A stretch of 41,668 nt of DNA from CAKVOD01 sp964489405 (GCA_964489405.1 CAZAYL010000007.1:1-41668), one strand, 5' to 3'; positions 16,601 to 24,424 are shown, counted from the first letter of the stretch. The notes: generated from the sequence alone by a model not told the origin. A program made the numbers and translations.

Positions 16601-17682
16601 GTTTCCCAGTCGTCCTTTGTAACATAGTGGACGTCATTTGTCGCGACAAGTTTGATTCCTGTCTCTTTACTTATTCGTGCAAGTCCTTTGTTGACAATTT
16701 GCTGTTCCGAAATGCCGTGATTTTGGATTTCTAGGTAAAAATCGCCATCGTCGAACATATCTTTCATCATCAACGCAACTTCTTTCGCTTCGTCGTATTT
16801 ATCTTTGATAAGCAATTGTGGGATGTGCCCTGCAAGGCACGCGGAAAGACAAATCAACCCTTTGGAGTGTTCTTTCAAACATTTGTAGTCAATGCGCGGT
16901 TTGTAATAAAAGCCGTCAATGAATGCGGTTGAATTCAATTTGATTAAGTTCTTGTACCCCTCATTATTCTTTGCAAGCAAAATAAGATGATAGTACTTTG
17001 ATTTATTGACTTTGTCAAATCTATCTTCGCAAAGATAAAACTCCGTCCCCAAGATTGGTTTGACTCCTGTTGCCAAACACTTCTTGTAAAACTTTAGCGC
17101 GCCATACATATTGCCGTGGTCGGTCATTGCGACGGCGGGATACCCACGCTCTTTTGCAAGGTCAACAATTTGGTCGATTCGCGCTATGCCGTCAAGCAAA
17201 CTGTATTCGGTGTGTAAGTGCAAATGAACAAATGGTTTTGTCTTTGGATTTTTGTCAACATCTGCATCCACATTTTGTGAATTTTTATCTTTTTCAAAAT
17301 TAGAGTTGTCCACATTTTGTGTGGGATTGTTGACAATTTTTGCAGTATTAGCGCTGTTTTGTGCGTGAATATTGCAATTTTCGACATTTTTTACGTCTGT
17401 TGAAGTTTTTGTAATATTTTGATTTTCTTCATTATTCACATTGTTCGATTCGTTAATTTTTCCACTTTCCACATTATTTTGTTCATTAATACTTGCAGAT
17501 AAGTTTGATGTAATTGAATAGTTGCATTCAAAACTCTCAAGGCTGGGCGCAAATTCATTTTTTTCTTCTACTTTTTCATTTTGCTCACTCACATTTTGTT
17601 CGTCTAGTTGTTGTTTAACTTTAGCGAACTCAATATCGTCGCTTAAATCTTGTATGTTGTCCCCTTTAAATATTTCGTCCAT
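13624..17682 (-). CDS. dnaE: DNA polymerase III alpha subunit DnaE with N-terminal extension
   Basis: Replicative C-family polymerase. Residues 1-150 are an Asn/Glu/Lys/Ser-rich low-complexity extension that is not part of the known domains. The PHP domain starts at 151 (FVHLHLHTEYSLLDG, then AMTDHGNMYG). The polymerase core contains GPGRGSGAGSIVAYAIGIT and the catalytic PDFDVDFS. The tandem helix-hairpin-helix and OB-fold regions follow, and the C-terminus is complete. The length of 1352 exceeds the usual ~1150 mainly because of the extension. The start at 17682 is well supported: AAAGGAGATAT lies in front, and the ATG overlaps the whiA stop by one base (TAATG), indicating translational coupling. 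An internal start near residue 149 would remove the extension but has no Met codon. Terminator at 13561-13591. Confidence 0.97.
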   Translation of the reverse strand: MDEIFKGDNIQDLSDDIEFAKVKQQLDEQNVSEQNEKVEEKNEFAPSLESFECNYSITSNLSASINEQNNVESGKINESNNVNNEENQNITKTSTDVKNVENCNIHAQNSANTAKIVNNPTQNVDNSNFEKDKNSQNVDADVDKNPKTKPFVHLHLHTEYSLLDGIARIDQIVDLAKERGYPAVAMTDHGNMYGALKFYKKCLATGVKPILGTEFYLCEDRFDKVNKSKYYHLILLAKNNEGYKNLIKLNSTAFIDGFYYKPRIDYKCLKEHSKGLICLSACLAGHIPQLLIKDKYDEAKEVALMMKDMFDDGDFYLEIQNHGISEQQIVNKGLARISKETGIKLVATNDVHYVTKDDWETQDVLLCVQTGKQMEDQNRMRMPEHEFYFKTYEQMLEALPNFEDALKTTLEIADKCDVVIRSKAHSDIPNIDPKYVLPANENFIPKYVPENGMEPYEYLRFLTEKGLKEKYGEITPKIRERAEMELETIHTQGFVEYFLVVWDYVNFARENGIGVGPGRGSGAGSIVAYAIGITQIEPLRYDLLFERFINKERVSMPDFDVDFSVDRRLEVCDYCKRKYGENNVSFIVTFGTMAAKNAIRDVARVLGMPYSQVDKLTKLIPAKLPDGIAHPPILRHYFGLTGKPENDKYIIPELKTIYENDPEIKRIVDLAIKLEGCPRQTSMHAAGVLIAPDRIDEFVACARNGDDITTQVDMIELESLGLLKMDFLGLRTLTDINLAIEYVKEDKGIDASFDKCQYDDPKVYELIGSGNTDAVFQLESKGMKNFMRELKPTSLEDIIAGISLYRPGPMDSIPRYVFNKHNPDKVVYAHPILESTLKATYGCIVYQEQVMRIFQDMGGYSLGQADNVRRIMSKKKKDKMALEKEKFINGWVDPTGKKSIAGAVAHGVPKEVAEQVFAEMESFASYAFNKSHAAAYAYLAYQTAYLRTYHEVEFLASVLNNRIFNSDEIKTYTAFAKKQKIEILPPDINHSKAYFSVENGNLRYGLCAIKNVGLPVVKDIMRAREEGGDFTDLLDFLKRTGEQVANHRTMDGLILSGAMDCFGKSRNQLMNVLEQALLIVRGDRKSSATGQMSLFDGILADDKVAQRLDYPDIDEYRLPLKLKFEKEVLGTYVSGNPLDEYAYEMQEFTHTSADLKPLENEGVSENEDDDNEATYKVSDGDKIIIGGIITEFKKRMTKSNNREMISGRAEDLYGTYDFVIFPAQYEKVKGMFKEEDIVKLTGHISLRDGNAPSVVVETIEPLRTAEAQRRLDNRIVKPPEIIPTLYLRFDTNDAKIKAQVFDILNDRPGKSEVIIKNTADGKAYKIAQKVEKSNNLLAELYAVLGENNVVLK

Positions 17683-18656
17683 TATATCTCCTTTATTTCA
17701 TCTGCAATTTGGATAATTTTTCTAAATCTATGGTTTATTCCGCTTTTAGATAAAGGCGGATTTGTAAGTTTGACAAGTTCATCAAATGATGCCTCGGGAT
17801 TGGCAAGTCGCAACAAGCACAGGTCCTGCAAGTGGTCGGGCAAGCTTTCGATGCCGATTGTTTGATTTATTTTACTGATTGCGTCGAGTTGTTTCATTGA
17901 AGCGTCGACTGATTTTGAAATGTTTGCACACGCGCAATTGAGTTGCCGATTTAAGTTGTTGCGCACTTGACGTATAGCAAGTTCATTTTGCAAAACTAAA
18001 ACCGCATTACTAGCCCCAACTAGCGCTAGTAGGTCGCTGATAACTTCGATTTCTTTAATATAGCACACCACATTGTATTTTCGCAAAGTTGTTTTTAGCG
18101 ATATTCCTTGTTCGCTCATTATATGTGTGAAATCATTTGCATAAGTTTGATTGTCAAAGACGAACTCCAAGTGATAGCCCCCACGATGTTTTTTGACGCT
18201 GTCTATTTCGTCGATTGTGATATTTGCGCTCGCACAACCCAAAAACGCGCCACGTATATACGCGCGTTGTGTGATTTCATCATATACGACAAAGCGAGAA
18301 ATGCCATTTATTTGCTCCCAACCGTCAAATTGGTTGCGTCTTATGACATAGCAATTCGTAAGCACTTTTGTTGCAAGCTTGTCTGTAATCACAATTGTGT
18401 AGCGATTGCTTTCTTTCCTAATCGTGTCGCAAGCGGTTGTATACTCAACATTTTCATTGAAAACCGAAAAAATGAGTGTTTGTATGCGCTCAATTACGGG
18501 CAAAATTTCAGTCGATAGGCGAAGCTTATAGCTATCCCCACCCTTTTCTAATTGCCCACATGTCTTAATTAATGCTGACATTTCGGCGATATTTTCGAAC
18601 GTACTACCTATTGGTTGCAGTGCAATCTCTTTCTTTGCTTTTACTGAAAATGACAT
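17682..18656 (-). CDS. whiA: WhiA-family DNA-binding protein
   Basis: A 324-residue WhiA homologue, a conserved Gram-positive protein with an N-terminal LAGLIDADG-endonuclease-like domain that lacks nuclease activity and a C-terminal helix-turn-helix. It is linked to sporulation in actinomycetes and to division or chromosome segregation in Bacillota. Visible features are MSFSVKAKKEI at the start, RGAFLGCASAN, and the HTH region with RLANPEASFDEL and PPLSKSGINHRFRKI at the end. TTGGAG lies upstream. It is coupled to dnaE by a 1-base overlap and lies 27 bases after the PHP gene. In many Bacillota rapZ and yvcK precede whiA; both are missing here. Confidence 0.93.
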   Translation of the reverse strand: MSFSVKAKKEIALQPIGSTFENIAEMSALIKTCGQLEKGGDSYKLRLSTEILPVIERIQTLIFSVFNENVEYTTACDTIRKESNRYTIVITDKLATKVLTNCYVIRRNQFDGWEQINGISRFVVYDEITQRAYIRGAFLGCASANITIDEIDSVKKHRGGYHLEFVFDNQTYANDFTHIMSEQGISLKTTLRKYNVVCYIKEIEVISDLLALVGASNAVLVLQNELAIRQVRNNLNRQLNCACANISKSVDASMKQLDAISKINQTIGIESLPDHLQDLCLLRLANPEASFDELVKLTNPPLSKSGINHRFRKIIQIADEIKEI

Positions 18657-18683
18657 AATTTTTTCTCCAATTTTTGGTGTTCA

Positions 18684-19802
18684 TTATAAAATTGATTTAT
18701 TCAAGTTGACAATGCGTTCAAGCGGAATACCGTGCGTTTTGGCAAACTCAATCGGGAGCGCGACGTCCCCGACCCTTTCGCTTATGTGCGCGTCCGAATT
18801 GACAACAAAGTCGACTCCTACTTCGAGCATATCATCAACTTCTTGTTGTGAGAACAAAACGCGCTTGCCGTTAAGTTCAATTTTAGTCCCGCGCTCAAGA
18901 CAAAGTTTAGCTATTTCTTTGCAATCGACTAAAACACCATAATTTAGGTGATTGACAAATTTGAGCGGATACCTATCTATACAACGCAAATAGGCGAGTG
19001 TGTTCTTCTCAATCTTCGCCTTGCCAGGTCTGAAAATTAGGTTCATTAGTGTAAAACTCCACCACGTCGCAAAGTCTTCATTTGAAGCGGTTTTGTGGAA
19101 CCCCATTTGCATAAAGTCAAGGTCATCAATATATGCGTCCGTATCAAGCAACCCCGAATACCCCATAATATTCCCCTCGAGTGAGTGGTAAATTTTGATT
19201 TGCGGATATTTCTCGCGATAAAGTTCGACCATACGTTTCTGCACTTGGAAATTAGTGAGAGTTATGCCGTGTGCCCTGTGCCGAAAGGCGTGGTCGGTTA
19301 CAGCGTATTCCTTAAGTCCGATTGCAATTGCGTGCTGTATGTTCTCCTCAAGTGTACTTATTCCGTCGCTAAAGACCGTATGCGTGTGATAGTCGCCATA
19401 TGGAACAATTATTTCCCTTTTTTCTTCCATTTTCTCAATGTCGGATTCGAGTACCAAACTTTGTTTTGTAGTTTGCGAATCGCGCGACGCGGTTTTAAAA
19501 GATTTGCTTGCACAAGATTTAGAGGTTAGGTTTATTCCGTCTGTAAATGTTGGGGCGCTTGCCACAACAGCATTACTACGCTTATTTTCCTGCTTGTCCG
19601 CTGAACTTGCGGAGATTTGTTCCGCTATTTCATCATTTGTAAGTGCAGTAGTGTTTGTTGCAAGGGTGGGTTCACTTGCTATTGACTTTTTGAATAGTCG
19701 TCCCCCGCCAATATATGTTCCGCCGTCGCCAAGCCTTTGACAAGCACGCTGGCTTTGTTCTATTGCGTCGCGCTTGGTGCCCGAACTTTTATTTTTTTTC
19801 AT
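18684..19802 (-). CDS. PHP-domain phosphoesterase with disordered N-terminus
   Basis: A 372-residue protein. Residues ~131-372 form a PHP domain of the YcdX/histidinol-phosphatase-like type. The metal ligands are visible: DYHTHTVFSDG, AVTDH, an EGN motif, FVNHLNYG and NSDAH. Residues 1-128 are Ser/Thr/Ala/Lys-rich, without predicted structure, and not part of the family. The start at 19802 has AGGAGATTGTA in front and lies inside the end of murB (14-base overlap), so the extension is translated by context. An internal Met at 125 could give a domain-only form. The substrate cannot be told. A PHP gene next to murB and whiA is a standard clostridial arrangement. Confidence 0.88.
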   Translation of the reverse strand: MKKNKSSGTKRDAIEQSQRACQRLGDGGTYIGGGRLFKKSIASEPTLATNTTALTNDEIAEQISASSADKQENKRSNAVVASAPTFTDGINLTSKSCASKSFKTASRDSQTTKQSLVLESDIEKMEEKREIIVPYGDYHTHTVFSDGISTLEENIQHAIAIGLKEYAVTDHAFRHRAHGITLTNFQVQKRMVELYREKYPQIKIYHSLEGNIMGYSGLLDTDAYIDDLDFMQMGFHKTASNEDFATWWSFTLMNLIFRPGKAKIEKNTLAYLRCIDRYPLKFVNHLNYGVLVDCKEIAKLCLERGTKIELNGKRVLFSQQEVDDMLEVGVDFVVNSDAHISERVGDVALPIEFAKTHGIPLERIVNLNKSIL

Positions 19803-21027
19803 TACAATCTCCTAAAAATTTCAACTCATATTGTAGCATAATATTAGAAATTTTGCAAATGTAGTTTTGTAGAAATTTTAAAAGTTTCAAAATATCTTCG
19901 CTTGTTGCGTTGGAATAATTCACGATGTAGCCAGCGTGAATATTTGACACCTGCGCTCCGCCGAGCGAAAGCCCTTTGAAACCGTGCTTATCAAAAAATG
20001 CGCTCGGTATAAAATCGCCGTTGCGTTTGAATACACTCCCAAGACTTGGATAGCCGACGCTTTGCGTTTGACGGCGACGGCGAGTATTTTCCGCACAACG
20101 CTTTTTGATGTCGTTTTTGCACTCGCGCCTTAATACAAATTCAACACCAATTACAAACTCATAATCTGCAATATTAGTTTTGCGATATTCAAATTTTAAA
20201 AATTCACAGACTGCATTTTTCAATCTTTTTTGCGAAATTTTGATGTTTTTCGTGTTTTTTTTGTGTTTTTTAGTTAAAAAATTAAAATCTTTGATAAAAT
20301 TTTCATTGTATTTATAATATATGGACAATGTGTTTAAATTGAAAATCAGCACGCGCGAAACAATATCCGCCATTTGTCCGCCAAATGCGCCCGCGTTCAT
20401 TTTAACTGCTCCGCCACAACTCGCGGGGATACCGCACGCAAATTCTAGCCCTTGATAACTAAGGTCGCAAGCACGCTTTGAAAGTAGTGGTAAGAGTGTG
20501 CCACATTCTGCAAAAACCGATAGCGTTGCATTTTTGATTAGTCCGTCTTTTGCAAAAATTCTATTTGTCCCTTTGACACTTTGGCAATTTTCTCTACTTT
20601 GAACAGAATTGATATAAAAATTCGTTTTGTTTCGCACTTTACGGGCGGGTTTATAGGAAATTACGCGTTGAGTAATTCGGTTCATATTTTTTGTACAGAT
20701 GACGACGCCGTCAAACCCACTTGAACTACACAATGTGTTTGAGCCATTACCCAAAATGTAGTAAGGAAAATTTTGCACGCGGGCACACTCAAAGACGCGC
20801 AAAAACGCCTCAAAACTTTTTGGCAATGCGACAAAACTTGCAACTCCACCCACACGCATTGTTGAATATTTATCTAACTTTTCATTCGGCAAAATCGTCA
20901 AATCGTCATTTTCTAGCGCTTTTATTGCTCCAATTATAGGGGTTTTTCCACTACTTGCAATGCAAAAGGGAGTGCTATTCATTGCTACGCTTTTTGCATT
21001 TTTTACATTGTTGTCACTTTTTTGCAT
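19789..21027 (-). CDS. murB: UDP-N-acetylenolpyruvoylglucosamine reductase with insertions
   Basis: NADPH/FAD-dependent reduction that gives UDP-N-acetylmuramate, the second committed step of peptidoglycan synthesis. FAD-binding motifs are visible: DKYSTMRVGG (52-61), ILGNGSN (91-97) and GIPASCGGAVKMNAGAFGG (199-217). The catalytic Ser is in SLGSVFK (S331), Arg in EYRK (R282), and the late Glu in YELKF (E401). The length of 412 is about 100 more than usual. Extra sequence lies at about 113-168 and 234-272, both Lys/Arg/Asn-rich. The N-terminal ~45 residues also exceed the family. GAGAGGA precedes the start. It overlaps the PHP gene by 14 bases and heads the four-gene unit. Confidence 0.93.
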   Translation of the reverse strand: MQKSDNNVKNAKSVAMNSTPFCIASSGKTPIIGAIKALENDDLTILPNEKLDKYSTMRVGGVASFVALPKSFEAFLRVFECARVQNFPYYILGNGSNTLCSSSGFDGVVICTKNMNRITQRVISYKPARKVRNKTNFYINSVQSRENCQSVKGTNRIFAKDGLIKNATLSVFAECGTLLPLLSKRACDLSYQGLEFACGIPASCGGAVKMNAGAFGGQMADIVSRVLIFNLNTLSIYYKYNENFIKDFNFLTKKHKKNTKNIKISQKRLKNAVCEFLKFEYRKTNIADYEFVIGVEFVLRRECKNDIKKRCAENTRRRRQTQSVGYPSLGSVFKRNGDFIPSAFFDKHGFKGLSLGGAQVSNIHAGYIVNYSNATSEDILKLLKFLQNYICKISNIMLQYELKFLGDCNEKK

Positions 21028-21045
21028 TATTTCCTCTCAACAAAA

Positions 21046-21080
21046 AATACTTTATACAGCAAGGTACTATATAAAGTATT
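21046..21080 (-). promoter_or_regulatory. Inverted repeat overlapping possible murB -10
   Basis: AATACTTTATA (21046-21056) is the exact reverse complement of TATAAAGTATT (21070-21080), with 13 bases between. A minus-strand TATAAT (21078-21083) overlaps the far arm. No good -35 is seen. It could be an operator or a leader hairpin close to the ribosome site. Confidence 0.45.
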
Positions 21081-21143
21081 ATATGAAATAATTTTGTTAG
21101 ATGTATTTTAATTCAAATTTGATAACAATCAATCCGTTTTTAC

Positions 21144-21241
21144 AACCTTTTTTGGTGCAATTTTGTCCGCTTTTCTAACCATTTTTTGACGATTTTTGCC
21201 ACTTTTCCAACTTTTTTAGGGTGTATTTTGTCCGCTTTTCC
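21144..21241. repeat. Three degenerate 32-33-bp tandem repeats
   Basis: Three units begin with AAC at 21144, 21177 and 21209, with lengths 33, 32 and 33. Each has the layout AAC(C)-T-rich-GG/GA-TTTTG(T)CC-CTTTTC. Units one and three share ATTTTGTCCGCTTTT; unit two is more diverged. A fourth start (AACTC, 21242) breaks off. They lie between divergent murB and the solute-binding-like gene. Confidence 0.6.
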
Positions 21242-21401
21242 AACTCAAGAGTTCAAAACTATCCATTTAAAAATCTTTTCATTTACCTTATAATTTTAAA
21301 AAGAGATATAGATTGTACGCGAGTTATTTCTTATATCACTTGTTTTTTAACTTTTAATAATACTTGCAATTTATGCAATCATATGTGTAATAGAGAATTC
21401 A

Positions 21402-21407
21402 TATAAT
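21402..21407 (+). promoter_or_regulatory. -10 element immediately before a start codon
   Basis: TATAAT ends five bases before the ATG at 21413, so transcription would begin at or next to the start codon. The -35 region (about 21379-21384) is poor. No Shine-Dalgarno is visible upstream of the ATG. Confidence 0.45.
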
Positions 21408-21412
21408 GGTAT

Positions 21413-22474
21413 ATGAATAAATCAATTGTAAGGGTTGTTTTGTCGGTTGCGGTATTTGCTTTGACTATTTGCGTGTTGCCGTTTTGGTTTAGGCATTACG
21501 ACGTGTATGTCCCACGGAGCGAAAGCGCGGACTCCACATTTTTGAAACTTTGGCACATTGACAGTTTTGAGGGGGGAAGCGGGAATCGCGCGGAGTATTT
21601 AAATCGTATCGCGGTCAAATATCACGCAAAAAACTCTAGTTGTTTTGTCGTTGTGCAAACTTTGAGTGAGTGTGAAGCTATAAATGCGATAAATGCGGGA
21701 ATTTTACCTGATTTGATTTCTTTTTCACACCACATTGCAAATAATTTTTGTGATAAATTGCAAAAACTTGATATCAAAAGTCCTGCTCGCGCGGAGATAC
21801 AAAAGTTCGCTCAAAAAGATGGCAAAAATTACGCTATACCTTGGGTTATGTCGGGGTATTGCTTGATTGGGAATTCAGCCGTTGATGAGCGAGTTTTGGC
21901 TCAACTATCTGCAGACACTGCGTATTCATTTGGCAAAGAATATGGAAAAGGCGCTAAGTTCGCCTACACTGCGGGACTAAAAAATAGTTACGCACAAGTT
22001 GCAATGTTGGAAAACTCGACCGCGCGCGCAAATCTCAAGACTTGCGACCCGCAAATGTTCGACAAAACATCATTTGAAGCATATAGCGGTTTTATCGACG
22101 GCAATTCCGCTGTTCTGCTTGGCTCAGCGCGTGATTTTTATCGTGTGCAGAACCGAGAAAAACTTGGGGCTATGCAAGAGTGTGCGTATGTGCCACTGCA
22201 AAAATTTTCTGACCTTATACAGTACGTCGGCATTTTGAACCCACAGCAATCGGCGCAAAGTGAAAATTTCATTTCTTTTTTGCTAAATGATGAAAATCAA
22301 CGCGCGCTCGCAAACATTGGCTTGTTTTCCACAACTAACCTTGAAATTTATACTGATAGTGAATATGTGAGATTTGAAAAAGCATTGCAAACAATTACAA
22401 AAAGTATCAGCATTTTTGCGACATCTGAAGAAAAACTAACGTTATACAAAAAGGCAATCAACGCGATTTGCTAA
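21413..22474 (+). CDS. Extracellular solute-binding-protein-like, membrane-anchored
   Basis: A 353-residue protein. Residues 8-26 are a single hydrophobic segment (VVLSVAVFALTICVLPFW), a signal peptide or anchor without a clear lipobox. The rest resembles family-1 extracellular solute-binding proteins of ABC sugar importers: a LWHIDSFEGGSGNRAEYLNRIA opening, LPDLISFSH, YAIPWVMSGYCLIGN, and a C-terminal ENFISFLLNDENQRALANIGLF segment. No permease or ATPase gene is adjacent, so transport is not assured. The start codon is chosen as the first ATG of the anchor; it lacks a ribosome site and lies next to a TATAAT. It is followed 38 bases later by uvrC, which has its own promoter. Confidence 0.65.
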   Translation: MNKSIVRVVLSVAVFALTICVLPFWFRHYDVYVPRSESADSTFLKLWHIDSFEGGSGNRAEYLNRIAVKYHAKNSSCFVVVQTLSECEAINAINAGILPDLISFSHHIANNFCDKLQKLDIKSPARAEIQKFAQKDGKNYAIPWVMSGYCLIGNSAVDERVLAQLSADTAYSFGKEYGKGAKFAYTAGLKNSYAQVAMLENSTARANLKTCDPQMFDKTSFEAYSGFIDGNSAVLLGSARDFYRVQNREKLGAMQECAYVPLQKFSDLIQYVGILNPQQSAQSENFISFLLNDENQRALANIGLFSTTNLEIYTDSEYVRFEKALQTITKSISIFATSEEKLTLYKKAINAIC

Positions 22475-22487
22475 AATAACGCAATTG

Positions 22488-22496
22488 TGGTATAAT
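22488..22496 (+). promoter_or_regulatory. Extended -10 promoter of uvrC
   Basis: TGGTATAAT (TATAAT at 22491-22496). Transcription would start near 22503. The leader is then only ~10 bases and begins within or just before the ribosome site AAAAGGTG (22501-22508). Confidence 0.65.
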
Positions 22497-22512
22497 AACG
22501 AAAAGGTGCGAT

Positions 22513-24336
22513 ATGGATAGCAAAATAATGAAAAGGATAAAAGAAAAATTGCATAAATTGCCAATCACAAGTGGTGTGTACTTGATGAAAGACATTGATG
22601 GGCACATCATTTATGTGGGCAAGGCAAAAAATTTGAAGCGCAGAGTCAGTTCCTATTTCCTTAACACGGAAAAAACGGTCAAAACTGATGCGCTTGTTTC
22701 ACACATATATGATTTTGATTACATTCTCACGCCGTCAGAACTTGACGCTTTAGCCCTTGAAAGCACGCTAATCAAAAAGCACCAACCTTTTTATAATATT
22801 TTATTGAAAGACGGCAAGGCATATCCGTATATTCGCATAAATACAAAGGAAGATTACCCTGCTGTCGAAATTGTGCGCAAAGTCAAAAAGGACGGCGCAA
22901 AGTACTTTGGCCCGTATTTTGCGGGAATTAGCGCGACTGAATTACTAAAAACAATACGGCTAGCTTTCCCACTGCGCCAATGCAAACTCAATATGAAATC
23001 AAAACAAAAGCGAGAGTGTCTAAACTACTCATTGGGGCTTTGTCTTGCTCCTTGCACGCGCAGAGTTACCCCCGAAGAATACCACAAAACACTTAATGAT
23101 TGTATTGACTTTCTAAAGGGTAAAGACAGCAAGGTTGAGAAAATTTTGACGCAAAAAATGCTCAAAGCAAGCGAAATGGAACAGTTTGAGAGCGCGATTT
23201 TGTTTCGCGATCGTTTGCAAATGGTAGCGAAACTTAAGAGTAAAATCATTATGCAACTTGGCTCAACTGATGAATTTGATGCAATTAGTTTTGTTACAAA
23301 TGGCGAAAACTCTGCAATCGCAATTTCCGTTGTGCGTGGTGGGAAAATGGTTGGGTGTGAAACGCACACAATTTTTGACCACAACTTGACAAGCAGTGAA
23401 GCAATCACGAGTTTTTCAGTTCAGTATTACGGAATGAGTGGAATTGTGCCGTCACAAATACTTGTGCCGACGGACTTTGAAGACGGCAAGCTTTTACAAC
23501 AATATCTTGAGAACCTTTGTGGGCATAAGGTCAAAATTATCCAGCCACAAATCGGCACAAAGGCGCAAATTCTCAAAAACAACTTGCAAAATGCCTTTGA
23601 ACAACTCGAAAAACAAGTTGACCGCGACAAATATTTGCACGACTTCACTTTGGGCGCGTGTGAACAATTGAAAGAAAAGCTGAATCTTTGCAAAATACCG
23701 CACAAAATTGAGGGCTACGACATTTCAAACATCAGCGGGACTAACAAAGTCGCTAGTATGGTCGTGTTCATCGACGGACAACCGAACAAAAAGCTATATC
23801 GTAAATTTATAATCAAGACCGTTGACGGCGCCGATGACTTCGCTTCTATGGCGGAAGTTTTGCGCAGGCGACTATCAGACGCGCTCACAAAAAAAGACGA
23901 GAGTTTTGCCGAACTCCCTGACCTTATTGTTGTGGACGGGGGCAAGGGGCAACTCAGCAGTGCGTGCGCTATTTTAGATGAATTTCCCTTCAATATTGAC
24001 ATTATCGCACTTGCAAAACAAGAGGAAGAGGTTTTTCGTCGCAATGAGAGCGAACCACGCATTCTAACGCGTTCAAGTTTTGCTCTTCGCTTACTCCAGC
24101 GTGTGCGCGATGAGAGCCACCGCTTCGCAATTACTTTCCACCGCAACAAACGGCAAAAGATAACTAGCGTGCTACAAAATATTGACAAGGTTGGCGCAAA
24201 GACTGCGCGCGCGCTTTTACTGCACTTTAAAAGTCTTGACAATATTGCTAATGCGTCGCTTGCTGAACTTGAAACGGTTGTGCGCAAAGACCAAGCTCGC
24301 GCAATATACAACGCTTATCACGTTGATAAAAAATAA
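22513..24336 (+). CDS. uvrC: Excinuclease ABC subunit C
   Basis: Nucleotide excision repair endonuclease that cuts on both sides of the lesion in the UvrB-DNA complex. The 607 residues are the full family length. The GIY-YIG nuclease domain is at about 15-95 (SGVYLMKD..IIYVGKAKNLKRR). The Cys-rich linker CLNYSLGLCLAPC is near 170-182. The UVR UvrB-binding motif is near 205-235. The RNase H-like C-terminal nuclease contains VVDGGKGQLSSA. The helix-hairpin-helix at the end is VGAKTARALLLHF. Start with AAAAGGTG upstream. No uvrA or uvrB in the window. Terminator at 24364-24401. Confidence 0.97.
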   Translation: MDSKIMKRIKEKLHKLPITSGVYLMKDIDGHIIYVGKAKNLKRRVSSYFLNTEKTVKTDALVSHIYDFDYILTPSELDALALESTLIKKHQPFYNILLKDGKAYPYIRINTKEDYPAVEIVRKVKKDGAKYFGPYFAGISATELLKTIRLAFPLRQCKLNMKSKQKRECLNYSLGLCLAPCTRRVTPEEYHKTLNDCIDFLKGKDSKVEKILTQKMLKASEMEQFESAILFRDRLQMVAKLKSKIIMQLGSTDEFDAISFVTNGENSAIAISVVRGGKMVGCETHTIFDHNLTSSEAITSFSVQYYGMSGIVPSQILVPTDFEDGKLLQQYLENLCGHKVKIIQPQIGTKAQILKNNLQNAFEQLEKQVDRDKYLHDFTLGACEQLKEKLNLCKIPHKIEGYDISNISGTNKVASMVVFIDGQPNKKLYRKFIIKTVDGADDFASMAEVLRRRLSDALTKKDESFAELPDLIVVDGGKGQLSSACAILDEFPFNIDIIALAKQEEEVFRRNESEPRILTRSSFALRLLQRVRDESHRFAITFHRNKRQKITSVLQNIDKVGAKTARALLLHFKSLDNIANASLAELETVVRKDQARAIYNAYHVDKK

Positions 24337-24363
24337 TTAATATTCATTTATCTTGTATCTTGC

Positions 24364-24401
24364 AAAAAGCACATCAAAAATTAAATTTTGATGTGCTTTT
24401 T
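24364..24401. terminator. Bidirectional terminator between uvrC and lipoprotein gene
   Basis: A 16-bp perfect stem (24364-24379 with 24386-24401) with A5 and T5 tails at its outer ends and a 6-base loop. It lies between two convergent genes. Confidence 0.9.
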
Positions 24402-24424
24402 ATTAAAAATTTTGTATTTAATTT

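Noticed and set aside
21144..21241. CRISPR array
   Set aside because: The units are contiguous and degenerate with no distinct spacers. It is a short tandem repeat, not a CRISPR. No CRISPR array was seen elsewhere in the window.
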